A DNA stretch of 64,000 nucleotides from UBA6770 sp965661115. Lineage in GTDB: Bacteria > Bacteroidota > Bacteroidia > Flavobacteriales_G > Salibacteraceae. Location: NCBI GenBank assembly GCA_965661115.1, contig CBFICO010000001.1, positions 1 through 64,000 of the forward strand. Direction: 5' to 3'. The position numbers were made by a program, and so were the translations under genes. Below the pieces are notes generated by a model that was given only the letters and a program-made list of their open reading frames with translations, was not told the origin of the DNA and made no database searches. Of this stretch, positions 41,798 through 51,926 are shown piece by piece (positions within the stretch are counted from its first letter, which is position 1; each line of letters starts with the position of its first letter).

Positions 41798-44212
41798 ATG
41801 ACGCGTTTTCTATCCATTATTACACTCAGCATTTTTAGCACAGTTGCAATTGCTCAGCACCATCATCACGATTTTTCTGAGCCCGATATGATGCTGAATG
41901 AAAACCTTAAAAAAGCCCATCCAGAATTTGCTGAAGACATTACTAAAGCAGAAAATCATTTAGAAAAATTTACTGCTGATTTTATTCAACATCAGCAACA
42001 CAACGCGTCAAGAGCTGCAGACTACGACTACATTATTCCAGTAGTATTCCATATTCTGCACGAGGATGGAGACGAAAACATTACCAACAAGGAAGTGTAC
42101 GATGCGATGCGCATTTTAAATGAAGATTTTAAACTAGAAAACGAAGATCAAACTACTACTGTTCCTGCGTTTCAGAGCAGAATGGGCGATGCTAGAATCG
42201 AGTTTAGATTGGCTAGAAAAGATCCTAGCGGAAACCCAACAAATGGTATTGATAGAATTAGAACTTCACTTACCAATAACGCTGGAGAAGGTTCAAAACT
42301 GAACCCGTGGCCACGAGATACTTACATGAACATTTGGATTGTAAAATCTATTGGTAGCGGTGCCGCTGGATACACCTTTCTTCCGTCAGGAGCGCACAGA
42401 ATGCCTACCAGAGATGGTATCATTTTATTGTACACCTACTTCTCAAGCGTTAGAACAGGTACTGCTAGAAGATCACGTGCTTTAACACACGAAGTAGGGC
42501 ATTGGTTAAACTTACCTCACCCTTGGGGAAGAACCAATAACCCGGGTTTGGCAAGTAACTGTAACGATGACGACGGAGTATTTGACACGCCAAACACCGA
42601 AGGTTGGACAAGCTGTAACCTAAACGGAACTACTTGTGGTTCGCTAGATAATGTTCAGAATTTTATGGACTACTCCTATTGTGCTACTATGTTCACAAAA
42701 GGACAGGTATCTAGAATGCAGGCGGCATTAAATACATGGGTTGCACAGCGTAACAGCTTAGTATCCAAAACCAATAATGAAAAAGCCGGCGTGCTGGATT
42801 TATCTTTTGCAGATTTTGAAAGCGACAAAAGAGTAATCTGTACCAACGGAAGCATTAATTTCAGAGATATTTCTATTTATGGTGCAGATTCTTGGTCTTG
42901 GGAGTTTGAAGGAGGTACACCAGAAACCTCAACAGAACGCAACCCAACTGTTACGTATAAATTTCCGGGTAGCTACCAAGTAAAGCTTACGGTTACTAAT
43001 GGCACACAAACCAAAACTAAAATTGCCAGTGCTTATGTTCAGGTTAACCGTTCGGTAGGGAATTTCTTACCAGTTTTAGAAGATTTTGAAAGCAGTACAG
43101 AAGCAATTTCTAACAACTGGGTTCCAGAAAACGAAGACAACGATAACATCTACTGGCAAATTTCTGAAGGTGGTGTTGCTCCTTCGGGCACAAAATATCT
43201 AAGCGTTAGAAATTACGACAACCTTAAAGGAATGGTAGAGTCTGTAATTAGTCCTGCCATTGATATGAGTAACATTATCAACCCACAACTAACGTTTGAA
43301 GTAGCAACAGCAGAACGCAACCCTAGTGCAGCAGATGGTATTTTTAAAGTGTATGCCAGTACCGATTGTGGTCAAACATGGGTAACTAAGTTGGCTACCA
43401 ATTTAGAGGTATTAGCAAATGGTAAATCAGTTGCCGGCAGTTTTATCCCAACGAGTAAAGGAGATTGGTTTACACAAACCATCACCAAATTTGATGCTTC
43501 TGATAAAGTGGAGAATCTCTTGCTAAAATTTGAGTTGGAAAACGGTAACGGCAATAACGTTTACATAGACAATATCAACTTATACGGTACTTTCCTAATG
43601 GAGCCAGGTTTGGAGTTTCCTAGAAATGGTATGGATAGCGTTTCAACTGATATTTTCCTAGATTGGAAGGCAGTTCCTTTTGTAGATAAGTACGAGGTGC
43701 AATTGAGTACCAATGCAGGATTTAGCTCAACCATAAAATCGGAACAAATTGATTACATAAGCGAAGACCCTAACGGACACGATACACGTTTGAAAGCGGA
43801 AGCTTTATCGCCAAACACCAAGTACTTTTGGAGAGTGCGTACCATTTTTGGTTCTACCACAAGTAACTGGAGTGATGTATGGTCGTTTACAACCAGTGCT
43901 TCTGGTGTAGGGCATGAGTTTTTAGATGGTGAAGAATTTGTGAGCGGAGTTGAGCTGTCATCAACCGATCCAATTTCAGTTCGTTTATTCCCAAATCCTG
44001 CAAAGGATAGATTAAATATTCAGGTTTTAAATACGAATAAAGCCGCTTCGGTTTCTATTGTTAACCTTTACGGGGCTGAAGTATTGAACAAACAATTTGA
44101 AAACTCAAATGCGCTAAACTCTATTTCTTTAGAAGGATTTGCAAAGGGTTTTTACATGGTGAATGTGGCCGTAGAAGGAACTACTTCAACAAACAAAATT
44201 TTAATCCAATAA
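41798..44212 (+). CDS. Secreted M43 (pappalysin-type) metalloprotease with T9SS domain
   Basis: An 804-aa zinc protease. A signal peptide ends VAIA before Gln, followed by HHHH and a short propeptide-like region. The catalytic zinc site is HEVGHWLNLPH (His231, Glu232, His235, His241), and MDYSYCATMF provides the Met-turn. After the catalytic domain (about 100-330) come a PKD domain (SFADFESDKRVICTNGSINF, about 345-430), a jelly-roll MAM/CUB-like region, a fibronectin-like domain (650-720) and a T9SS type A tail (VRLFPNPAKDRLNIQV). Expected on the surface or in the medium. Start: ATG 41798; the extension to 41744 overlaps the promoter. Confidence 0.92.
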   Translation: MTRFLSIITLSIFSTVAIAQHHHHDFSEPDMMLNENLKKAHPEFAEDITKAENHLEKFTADFIQHQQHNASRAADYDYIIPVVFHILHEDGDENITNKEVYDAMRILNEDFKLENEDQTTTVPAFQSRMGDARIEFRLARKDPSGNPTNGIDRIRTSLTNNAGEGSKLNPWPRDTYMNIWIVKSIGSGAAGYTFLPSGAHRMPTRDGIILLYTYFSSVRTGTARRSRALTHEVGHWLNLPHPWGRTNNPGLASNCNDDDGVFDTPNTEGWTSCNLNGTTCGSLDNVQNFMDYSYCATMFTKGQVSRMQAALNTWVAQRNSLVSKTNNEKAGVLDLSFADFESDKRVICTNGSINFRDISIYGADSWSWEFEGGTPETSTERNPTVTYKFPGSYQVKLTVTNGTQTKTKIASAYVQVNRSVGNFLPVLEDFESSTEAISNNWVPENEDNDNIYWQISEGGVAPSGTKYLSVRNYDNLKGMVESVISPAIDMSNIINPQLTFEVATAERNPSAADGIFKVYASTDCGQTWVTKLATNLEVLANGKSVAGSFIPTSKGDWFTQTITKFDASDKVENLLLKFELENGNGNNVYIDNINLYGTFLMEPGLEFPRNGMDSVSTDIFLDWKAVPFVDKYEVQLSTNAGFSSTIKSEQIDYISEDPNGHDTRLKAEALSPNTKYFWRVRTIFGSTTSNWSDVWSFTTSASGVGHEFLDGEEFVSGVELSSTDPISVRLFPNPAKDRLNIQVLNTNKAASVSIVNLYGAEVLNKQFENSNALNSISLEGFAKGFYMVNVAVEGTTSTNKILIQ

Positions 44213-44216
44213 CAAT

Positions 44217-45005
44217 ATGAATTTAGACCTTTCTGGTAAAGCCGCTCTGGTATGCGGCAGTACGCAAGGTATTGGCTTAGCTGCAGCACAAGAAATAGCC
44301 GAGATGGGAGCTTCTGTTACGCTAATTGCGCGTAATGAAGAAAAACTAAAAACTGCTGTTGCTACACTGAGTAAGCAAGGGAGTGCAAGTCATCAATATT
44401 TAGTGGCCGATTTCAACTCTCCCGACAACCTCAAAAAGGTTATTGAAGCTCATATTTCAGAAGGAAACTTGTACAATATTCTGGTAAATAACTCGGGTGG
44501 CCCTGCTGGTGGTCAAGCGATTGATGCGGAATTGGATGAATTTAGAATTGCGTTTAATCAGCACGTAGTGTGTAATCAGGTGTTGGCACAAGCGTTAACT
44601 CCAGGCATGAAACAGTTAGGCTACGGACGAATTGTAAACGTAATCTCTACTTCGGTAAAAATTCCTTTAAACGGGCTTGGGGTTTCCAATACCATTCGGG
44701 GAGCAGTTGCCAATTGGTCAAAAACGCTGGCAAATGAATTGGGTCAATTCAACATCACAGTAAACAACGTTTTACCCGGTGCTACAAATACGGTTAGATT
44801 GTCTTCTATCATTGAAAACAAAGCCAAGAAAACTGGAAACTCGGAAGATGCTATAATGGAAGCTATGAAAAATCAAGTTCCAATGAAAAGAGTTGCAGAA
44901 CCCGAAGAAGTAGCTAACGCTATCGCATTTCTATGTAGCCCGGCCGCATCCTACATTAATGGCATCAACGTACCCGTTGACGGCGGAAGAACAGGAAGTC
45001 TGTAA
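44217..45005 (+). CDS. SDR-family oxidoreductase with atypical active site
   Basis: A 262-aa short-chain dehydrogenase/reductase. The cofactor motif is CGSTQGIGLAAA (Gly14 to Gly20), followed by NNSGGP and the C-terminal FLCSPAASYINGINVPVDGG found in 3-oxoacyl-ACP-reductase-like members. The catalytic Tyr-x3-Lys is replaced by Ser157-Asn-Thr-Ile-Arg161, while the Ser region (STS, 144-146) is kept. A subgroup of BKR-like SDRs carries this SNT.R pattern. Substrate unknown. It follows the M43 protease gene by 4 nt but has no obvious functional link with it, and a bidirectional terminator comes after it. Confidence 0.87.
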   Translation: MNLDLSGKAALVCGSTQGIGLAAAQEIAEMGASVTLIARNEEKLKTAVATLSKQGSASHQYLVADFNSPDNLKKVIEAHISEGNLYNILVNNSGGPAGGQAIDAELDEFRIAFNQHVVCNQVLAQALTPGMKQLGYGRIVNVISTSVKIPLNGLGVSNTIRGAVANWSKTLANELGQFNITVNNVLPGATNTVRLSSIIENKAKKTGNSEDAIMEAMKNQVPMKRVAEPEEVANAIAFLCSPAASYINGINVPVDGGRTGSL

Positions 45006-45022
45006 ATTAAGATACAATGAAC

Positions 45023-45058
45023 AAAAAAAGGGGCACTCCAAATGAGTGCCCCTTTTTT
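45023..45058. terminator. Bidirectional terminator
   Basis: AAGGGGCACTC pairs with GAGTGCCCCTT around CAAAT, flanked by A-run and T-run, so it can stop both the SDR gene and the large minus-strand gene. Confidence 0.88.
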
Positions 45059-45078
45059 GTTTGCTTAATGTTTCTTTT

Positions 45079-48000
45079 CTAATGCTTAATGATTAACGTA
45101 GCTGAGTGATTCGTTTGATCAACCTGTATATTCAGTAAATACAGACCTGCTGGATAATCCACCGTATTAATCTCAAACTCTCCTTCGTTCAGCTCTTCAA
45201 TAGATTTTCTGTAAACTACCTTTCCGGAAGCATCCAGTAACTGAACATTCATTTCTGAAATGTGCTTTTCTTCAATTTTTAATCGAACACTTTTATCTGC
45301 TGGATTAGGATATAATACAATGCCGCTTCCTAAAGCAATTTCATCACCAGCACTCAACGCATTAATTTCAATTACAAGTTCGGTAGAATCAACACAGCCA
45401 AAACTGTTTGTTTGAATCAATACAATCTTTCCGGAGTTACCTGTTCCCCATTTTATGGCGGCAACATTATTGGCGTTAGAAAGTAAGTTTCCACCAGTTA
45501 CGTTCCACGTATAGCCCGCGCCATTTTTTGGGTTTACTTGGTAGTTGTATTTTCCACCTTTAACCACGTTGGTTAATCCTTTTATGCTATCTACTTCACT
45601 GCCCGGAACAACTTCAATCTCGCGTTTTTCAGTAGCCAAACAACCGCTTGCTGTTACTTCGTATTTCAATTCGTAAAAACCTAATCCAGCTACCTTTGGA
45701 TCAAAAGTATTTCCCGTTACACCCGTTCCTGAATAAATTCCTCCGCTCGGGGTAGAAGTTAAGGTTAATGGAGCATCGCTTTCGCAAATACTATTTGGAA
45801 CATTCCACACCACATTTGGCGATTGCAATACGGTAACGCTTACCGTAATGGTAGTAGTGCATTTTCCGGTTTCTGCCGCTGAATAGGATATAGTATGCGT
45901 TCCCAAACCAACCACACTTGGGTCAAACTTTCCACCTGAAACGCCCAACCCGCTGTATATTCCACCAGCTGGAGTTCCACCAGTTAAAGTAATTGGAGCT
46001 GAGCTCACACATACATCGGCAATAGAGTTATGTGTTACCGTTGATTTTGGTTTCACACCAACTCTAACACTATCAATTCCTGCACATCCATTGGCATCGG
46101 TGCCCACTACTACATATTGTGCACTGGAAGAAAGCACTCCTGTTGGGTTGGCAATCGAATCGCTATTCAATCCGGTTGAAGGCAACCATTTATAGATTAA
46201 TGCTCCTGTTGCAGACAACTGAAAAGTATCGCCAATACAAACGCTCAAATCGTTATTAGCAACCACTGTTGGACGTGGGAAGGCGGTTACCGTAATTGTA
46301 TCCTTACTGTTACATCGTGTACCATTAGAACCCGTAAGAATATAGGTTGCGTTTTGAGTGATACTGAGTAATGGATTTCCAATGGTAGAGTCACTTAAAC
46401 CCGCTCCTGGAGACCATGAATAACTACTAGCGCCGGTTGCATTAAACTGAAAAGTTCTGCCTTCGCAATTGCTAACTGTTTTTGTTACCGTTACGTTGGG
46501 AACCGAATCAACTCGAATAGACTGAACCGCATTACTTGTTCCGCAACTGCTTCTTGCTGTATATATAATTGAGTGCGTTCCTGCTCCGGCAACTGCTGGG
46601 TTAAACATACCCGCTGTTACTCCTGGCCCTGAATAAGTACCACCAGCAGGTAATCCTCCTGTTAACATAAACGCTGATGAGTCTGCACATAAGCTTCCAA
46701 ACGGACTAAGTGTTGCAACTGCGCCGCTATCTACTCTTACCGATGTATTTGCCGAATCGATACAATTATCTGAATTGGTAAACACATATTTAATCGTATG
46801 ATTTCCTATTCCCGCAGCACTCGGATCAAACTGACCACCAGTAACGCCTGTACCCGAATAAGTTCCTCCTGTTGGAGTACCATTGTTTAATGTTATTGGA
46901 GTTCCTCCTGTACAAAAAGGTCCAGCGGATGCTAGCGCTACACTAGGTTTGGCGTTCACCACCATATTAAAATTGGTACTATCTGAACATCCATTTGTAC
47001 TCGTCACTTTGTAACCAATACTAAACGTTCCAGCACCCGATACCGAAGGGTCAAAATTCCCTGCAGACACACCAGTACCCGAATAAATACCTCCAGATGG
47101 CGTTCCGTTTGATAAGGTAATGGCAGGGCTATTATCACAAGTTGCCGCCGGAGTGGTTGCAGATACTGAAGGCGCCGCATTAATGGTAAGTGTTTGCGTT
47201 GCACTGTCTGCACAGCTTCCTTGCGTTACCTTATATTTTATAGTAAACGTTCCAGCTCCTAACATGCTTGGGTTAATTATCGAAGCTGGAGTATTATTTA
47301 TGTAATATGTTCCACCTGTGGGGCTACCTCCTCGCAAGCTATCCATGCCAGAGTTTGTACATAGTATTGCGAAGCTTGATAAAGTAACGTTTGGTGCTGA
47401 GTTAACTTGAATAAAAGCACTCTTGGTTAGACTGTCAGATCCGTTTGCGTTGGTTGCTTTGAGCTTAACATTAAACGTTCCTGTAGTATTGTAGGTAATA
47501 GTTGGCGTTGATGAAGTTGAAGTGCTAGGGGTTCCTCCTGTAAACGTCCACAACAACGAAGTTGGAGAATTGGTAGAAGAGTCAGAAAATGTAACCGATT
47601 GGCCAGCACAGATTGTTGTTTTATCTGCTCCAAAGTTAACTACTGGCCTTCCTGTTGGAGGTGCGGCTGGGGTAACAAACCTTCCAGTAAAAACTCCTCT
47701 ACCGTGCGTTGTAGCCATAATGAGTGAGTCGGAACTGCGGTAATGCAATTGCGTTACTCTGGTAATTGCCATGCCACGGGTAGATGAAGTCCAAACTACT
47801 GGAGACGCGGAAATATCTGTTGTGGCATACACCCCTAATTCTGTTCCAATAATGACTTCTTTTCTGTTTTTGGGGTTAAACAATGCCCATCTAACCGGCA
47901 TATTAGGTAAATTACCTTCAACATTTGTCCAATTTGTTCCACCGTTTGATGTGTACCAAACCGAAGTAACGCCATAATTCGAGAAAGTGACTAGCAACTC

Positions 48001-50037
48001 ATTTTCACTTGCTCCCACCTCAACACAAGAAATACTACCTGATGGAAAAGTTGTAGGAGTAATTTTAGTGGCGGTTGGCGAATTCCCATCGGCATTGGTT
48101 ACTTTAAAAACATCACCCCCAGATCCAACAAATAACGTTGTAGTCGCCGAGGTGTGCGGACTAACTCTAATATGAGTAGCCATACTGTTCATTCCAGTAA
48201 TTGTGATATTACCTGTGCTCACCGAGGTACCAGTTATATTGGTAATTCTATTGAGCTGTGTAGTTGATTTTGCAGAATACAAAATGTTTTTGTTGTCATC
48301 ATAATCCGCTGGATTAATAAAGCTACCATCACTCACCCGTTGAATGGAAGAAAAGCTTGAACCACCATTAGTTGAGCGATACCAGTTATTTCTGATGTAC
48401 GATGTAATTTGATAGTTAGCGTTGTCTTGATCAATAAAACAAAAAGCACCATCACCTCCCGTAACCTCAGTTCCGGATGCAATACCTGTTGAATTAATTT
48501 TAATAGAACCATTGTCTTGAGCACCTGCAAGCATATAATTTGACCCGGCTGTAGGGTGTATTGCACCTGCATAAAATTGTGTGGTGTTATATCCTGTTTC
48601 GATGTTCGTAAATGTTGGCGAATTGTTTAGCTTATCACCGGCGTTAGAAGAATAATAAACTCCTCCATCGTTTGTAAATACAACTTCGTTATTATTTCCG
48701 GGCCTTGAGATAATGTTATGCTGATCGGCATGCACTATTGGTGTTGAACCAAAACGTGTCCAAACGCTTATTCCAGACCAACTTGTTCCTCCATTTGTAG
48801 TTCTGTGAAGATCAACTCCTCCTGCAATTACAACATCTTTATCCGTAGGATGTACCCACAATATCAAATCGTACCATGCTTGCCCTCTCGTAAAATGATT
48901 CGAAGTGTTTAACAAATAACTTGGGATAGTAACGTTTGTCCAAGTAGAACCGCCATTAGTGCTTTTCTTGAACCAAGCTACATCTGAACTACCTGCAGTG
49001 TTCGGGTTTGCTGAAGCAACGGCATAAATGGTATTTGAATCACTAGGAGCACATGCCAATTCAATTCGTTGTGGCGAACCTCCTGTTGGAGTTATATCTG
49101 TCCAAGAAGTGCCATCATTTGTAGACTTATAAATTTTTCCTGAGCTAAATATTTTTCCAGAGGTGGCAAATAAATCACCATTGGCCGCCTGCTCAACATC
49201 TGCGTGAAATCCGCCTCTACGACGTGTAAAAGTTGCCCCATCATTATCCGAGGTGTAAATCCCTCCATTGGTAACAGCTATAACCCTACCTGTGGTGGAT
49301 ACAATAATTTTTTGTACTTGCCTAAAACTTGAATTGTTTGTAGATGATAACTGGCTCCAAGTTTGTCCAGCATTGGTAGATTGCCATATTCCAGCACCTC
49401 TTTGAGCATCTACGTTACTCCAACCCTCACCAGTTCCGCAGTAAAAAATAGTATCGGCGGTGGGGTCATAAGCTAAACTGCTTACTGCAATATTGGTCCA
49501 AAAATCATTAACTGAATTCCACTGAGATGAACTGCTTGTGATGTCATTGTTGTACCATAAGCCGCCGCCAACTCCGCCGGCCCAAACTTTTTTGTTGGTT
49601 GCATCTTTAGGGTCAAACATGATTGCCCTTGTTCTTCCTCCCACATTATTTGGACCTCGTTCTGTCCAAGTATTGGTAGTTGAGCCGCCAGGTGCCAAGG
49701 TTTGAATGCTACTTACCCCATTGTGCAGACGCTGCAATTCTGGAATTAAAACATGTCTGGGAATTTTACCGGTTTTTGGATCATGCGTAATTAACCATTC
49801 GTATTCAAAAGCTAAATCAGGTCTATCGTATTTAGGTAAATCTTTAATCGCCTTTTTATCCATAAAAGGTCGGTTGTTATAAGGGTGATTGTTCCAAAAC
49901 TCAACGTATTTTTCTTTGTTTACTACCCATTTTTCGCCTTGTTTCTCAAGGTATTCCATCTCTTGGGCATTCGTATTACTTATGAATAGCGAAAGAAAAA
50001 CAACAAGTGATGTTTTGAATATACTTTTGTACGTCAT
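45079..50037 (-). CDS. Giant T9SS surface protein: sortilin-like propeller plus repeat modules
   Basis: A 1652-aa secreted protein. A signal peptide ends SNTNA before Gln. Residues about 90-790 carry many Asp-box/BNR-like repeats (STNNGGTW-, TSNGGTNWTNV-type), typical of a sortilin/VPS10 or glycoside-hydrolase-74-like beta-propeller. A PKD-like domain follows (FGADKTTICAGQSVTFSDSS). Residues about 900-1510 hold a chain of about 90-residue modules: most contain GG(T/I)YSG(T/P/L)GV...FDPS...G.(T/H).I.Y, and two contain YxWxP.xGL instead. A type A T9SS tail ends the protein (IVLYPNPADKSVRLKI). It lies alone between two terminator-bounded genes. Likely adhesin or surface structure; activity unknown. 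Confidence 0.86.
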   Translation of the reverse strand: MTYKSIFKTSLVVFLSLFISNTNAQEMEYLEKQGEKWVVNKEKYVEFWNNHPYNNRPFMDKKAIKDLPKYDRPDLAFEYEWLITHDPKTGKIPRHVLIPELQRLHNGVSSIQTLAPGGSTTNTWTERGPNNVGGRTRAIMFDPKDATNKKVWAGGVGGGLWYNNDITSSSSQWNSVNDFWTNIAVSSLAYDPTADTIFYCGTGEGWSNVDAQRGAGIWQSTNAGQTWSQLSSTNNSSFRQVQKIIVSTTGRVIAVTNGGIYTSDNDGATFTRRRGGFHADVEQAANGDLFATSGKIFSSGKIYKSTNDGTSWTDITPTGGSPQRIELACAPSDSNTIYAVASANPNTAGSSDVAWFKKSTNGGSTWTNVTIPSYLLNTSNHFTRGQAWYDLILWVHPTDKDVVIAGGVDLHRTTNGGTSWSGISVWTRFGSTPIVHADQHNIISRPGNNNEVVFTNDGGVYYSSNAGDKLNNSPTFTNIETGYNTTQFYAGAIHPTAGSNYMLAGAQDNGSIKINSTGIASGTEVTGGDGAFCFIDQDNANYQITSYIRNNWYRSTNGGSSFSSIQRVSDGSFINPADYDDNKNILYSAKSTTQLNRITNITGTSVSTGNITITGMNSMATHIRVSPHTSATTTLFVGSGGDVFKVTNADGNSPTATKITPTTFPSGSISCVEVGASENELLVTFSNYGVTSVWYTSNGGTNWTNVEGNLPNMPVRWALFNPKNRKEVIIGTELGVYATTDISASPVVWTSSTRGMAITRVTQLHYRSSDSLIMATTHGRGVFTGRFVTPAAPPTGRPVVNFGADKTTICAGQSVTFSDSSTNSPTSLLWTFTGGTPSTSTSSTPTITYNTTGTFNVKLKATNANGSDSLTKSAFIQVNSAPNVTLSSFAILCTNSGMDSLRGGSPTGGTYYINNTPASIINPSMLGAGTFTIKYKVTQGSCADSATQTLTINAAPSVSATTPAATCDNSPAITLSNGTPSGGIYSGTGVSAGNFDPSVSGAGTFSIGYKVTSTNGCSDSTNFNMVVNAKPSVALASAGPFCTGGTPITLNNGTPTGGTYSGTGVTGGQFDPSAAGIGNHTIKYVFTNSDNCIDSANTSVRVDSGAVATLSPFGSLCADSSAFMLTGGLPAGGTYSGPGVTAGMFNPAVAGAGTHSIIYTARSSCGTSNAVQSIRVDSVPNVTVTKTVSNCEGRTFQFNATGASSYSWSPGAGLSDSTIGNPLLSITQNATYILTGSNGTRCNSKDTITVTAFPRPTVVANNDLSVCIGDTFQLSATGALIYKWLPSTGLNSDSIANPTGVLSSSAQYVVVGTDANGCAGIDSVRVGVKPKSTVTHNSIADVCVSSAPITLTGGTPAGGIYSGLGVSGGKFDPSVVGLGTHTISYSAAETGKCTTTITVSVTVLQSPNVVWNVPNSICESDAPLTLTSTPSGGIYSGTGVTGNTFDPKVAGLGFYELKYEVTASGCLATEKREIEVVPGSEVDSIKGLTNVVKGGKYNYQVNPKNGAGYTWNVTGGNLLSNANNVAAIKWGTGNSGKIVLIQTNSFGCVDSTELVIEINALSAGDEIALGSGIVLYPNPADKSVRLKIEEKHISEMNVQLLDASGKVVYRKSIEELNEGEFEINTVDYPAGLYLLNIQVDQTNHSATLIIKH

Positions 50038-50115
50038 AGCAATCGTATTAGAATGATTGAACAACAAATTTAAGGGAAATGCTCCCCCTCTTGATGTTAA
50101 ATTAAAAAGCAGTTT

Positions 50116-51000
50116 ATGAGTAAAATGAAATTAAGGTTTCAAATAGGGTTTACTGCGTTGTTGTTCTTGTTCTGTTCCAATTTTTTGAGAGCACAAGAAT
50201 ATTTCGCTATTTATAACGCTAAAGGAAAACCAGTAAAGTGTAGTGTACTAGTTGAGTCGTTCAACTTAAAGGAAATTGTGTTGTTTGGAGAACTACATAA
50301 TGACAGCTCACTCCATGTATTGGAGTTAGAAATTACCAAAAAACTTGCTGAGAAAAACGACGTGGTTTTAGGTGCTGAAATGCTCGAAAGGCACGACCAA
50401 GCCATAATTGACGAATACGTGCAGGGAATAATAGACACAACAACTTTGTTTAAAGAGGCTTCGTTATGGCCCAACTTTAAAACTGATTATTTGCCGTTGG
50501 TTGATCTTGCACGCAGTCAAAAAAGAACATTTGTCGCTACAAATATTCCTCGATCGCTTGCAAAGGTTGCCGCTTTTAAAAGTGTAGAGCATTTAGATTC
50601 CATCGCAACAGATAGTATCAAAGATTTGGTGGCACCCTTCCCTTTTGAGTTACCTGAAAAAGCCAAACCATACAAAGCGTTAATCAAAAGTGATTTTGGT
50701 GCTTCGCACGGAATGGATACCAAAAAAATTGTTGCTGCGCAAGCACTCAAAGACGCAACCATGGCGGAATCGATACTTAAAAACTGGGAAAAAGGACAGC
50801 TATTTATTCACTACAATGGTGATTTTCACTCCATTCATCACGGAGGAATAGGACATTGGCTCAGAGCTTATTCAAACGAAAAACTGGATATAGGTGTAAT
50901 TAGTGCGGTAGAGTCAAAAACCCTTGACTTCGATAAAGAATGGAAAAAACAAGGCGACTTTATTATAGTCGTACTAGACTCTGCTCCAAAAAGCTATTAG
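50116..51000 (+). CDS. ChaN-like haem-binding family protein
   Basis: A 294-aa protein with a signal peptide ending SNFLRA before Gln27. The domain is the PF04187 (ChaN) type: VLFGELHNDSSLHVLELEI, VLGAEMLERHDQAIIDEY, then FIHYNGDFHSIHHGGIGHWL near the C-terminus. ChaN of Campylobacter binds haem for uptake; the HYNGDFHS region is the most conserved. It is alone; its stop is directly next to the stop of the convergent cyclophilin gene. Confidence 0.83.
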   Translation: MSKMKLRFQIGFTALLFLFCSNFLRAQEYFAIYNAKGKPVKCSVLVESFNLKEIVLFGELHNDSSLHVLELEITKKLAEKNDVVLGAEMLERHDQAIIDEYVQGIIDTTTLFKEASLWPNFKTDYLPLVDLARSQKRTFVATNIPRSLAKVAAFKSVEHLDSIATDSIKDLVAPFPFELPEKAKPYKALIKSDFGASHGMDTKKIVAAQALKDATMAESILKNWEKGQLFIHYNGDFHSIHHGGIGHWLRAYSNEKLDIGVISAVESKTLDFDKEWKKQGDFIIVVLDSAPKSY

Positions 51001-51843
51001 TTACTTCTTTACTCTAGTTGCTTTAAGAATAATTACGTCTCTCAAGGGTCGATCGTTCGCATTTTTTCGGACCGCACAAATTGAATCGATTACATTCAGG
51101 CCTTCTACTACTTCACCAAAAACAGTATAACCTCCGTCTAAATGTGGGGCACCTCCAATTGTTGTGTACGCCTCAATTTGTTGTTCGGTAAATTCTTTCC
51201 TAGCATCTGGGTCCATACGCTGCTCCAAAATTGGATCTAAACTGCGTAAAATACTATCGTACTCAACCACCATTCTAGCGCCTTGGCAATATTGTAAACG
51301 CTTCAATATTTTCTCATTTTCGGGTTCGTACAAATACTTCTGTAGCTCACCAACTTTAGTTTGATGGTAGTGATTTTCTTGAACTCGTTTTAAATCTCCT
51401 GAAGTAAAAGCTCTACCCTGCACAATGTAAAATTGGCTTCCAGAACTTCTTTTTTCTGGGTTGGCATCATCGCCTAAACGGGCAGCGGCTAAAGCTCCTC
51501 TTTTGTGAATTAACGAATCGTTTATCTCAGCTTCCAAGGTATATCCTGGCCCACCATTTCCAAGGTTTTGATTTGGCTTAGCCGTCCTTGAATCGGGGTC
51601 ACCACCTTGTATCATAAACTTTGATATCACTCTATGAAACAACAAACCATCGTAAAAACCACTATCTACCAAGTTCAAAAAATTAGCCTTGTGAATTGGG
51701 GTTTGATTATAGAGTTTCAGTTTCATATCTCCATAGTTAGTTTGAAGAATAACCAGCTCTTCTTTTTTATCGCTTGATTTTTGTCCATTCAAAAAACAAG
51801 CACTTAAAACCAGTGACAACACAAACCAATAAATCCATTTCAT
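51001..51843 (-). CDS. Cyclophilin-type peptidyl-prolyl isomerase lipoprotein
   Basis: A 280-aa lipoprotein (lipobox LVLSAC, Cys16) with a cyclophilin fold: TNYGDMKLKLYNQTPIHKANF, DGLLFHRVISKFMIQGGDP, and GSQFYIVQGR. About 90 residues (roughly 145-235) are inserted between the GSQFYI strand and the end EVVEGLNVIDSICAV, rich in charged and helical sequence. Such insertions are known in Bacteroidota cyclophilins. Expected in the periplasm, helping Pro isomerisation in exported proteins. Confidence 0.9.
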   Translation of the reverse strand: MKWIYWFVLSLVLSACFLNGQKSSDKKEELVILQTNYGDMKLKLYNQTPIHKANFLNLVDSGFYDGLLFHRVISKFMIQGGDPDSRTAKPNQNLGNGGPGYTLEAEINDSLIHKRGALAAARLGDDANPEKRSSGSQFYIVQGRAFTSGDLKRVQENHYHQTKVGELQKYLYEPENEKILKRLQYCQGARMVVEYDSILRSLDPILEQRMDPDARKEFTEQQIEAYTTIGGAPHLDGGYTVFGEVVEGLNVIDSICAVRKNANDRPLRDVIILKATRVKK

Positions 51844-51897
51844 AATTCCAAGGGTTTTGGCGATAAAAGCCTAGTAAATTTCGGTATTGATAATTCC

Positions 51898-51905
51898 TAT
51901 ATTTG
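51898..51905 (+). promoter_or_regulatory. -7 box of the lipoprotein gene
   Basis: TATATTTG matches TAnnTTTG, 22 nt before the ATG at 51927. Confidence 0.5.
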
Positions 51906-51926
51906 CGAGAGTAAAATTAGAATTCT

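Noticed and set aside
45600..47330. CRISPR array
   Set aside because: The repetition is protein-coding, has long units of about 270 nt and continues in frame; no short direct repeats with equal spacers were seen anywhere in the window.
47004..48572. Small ORFs opposite or out of frame with the giant gene
   Set aside because: Their composition follows from the low-complexity Ser/Thr/Gly coding sequence; no independent motifs.
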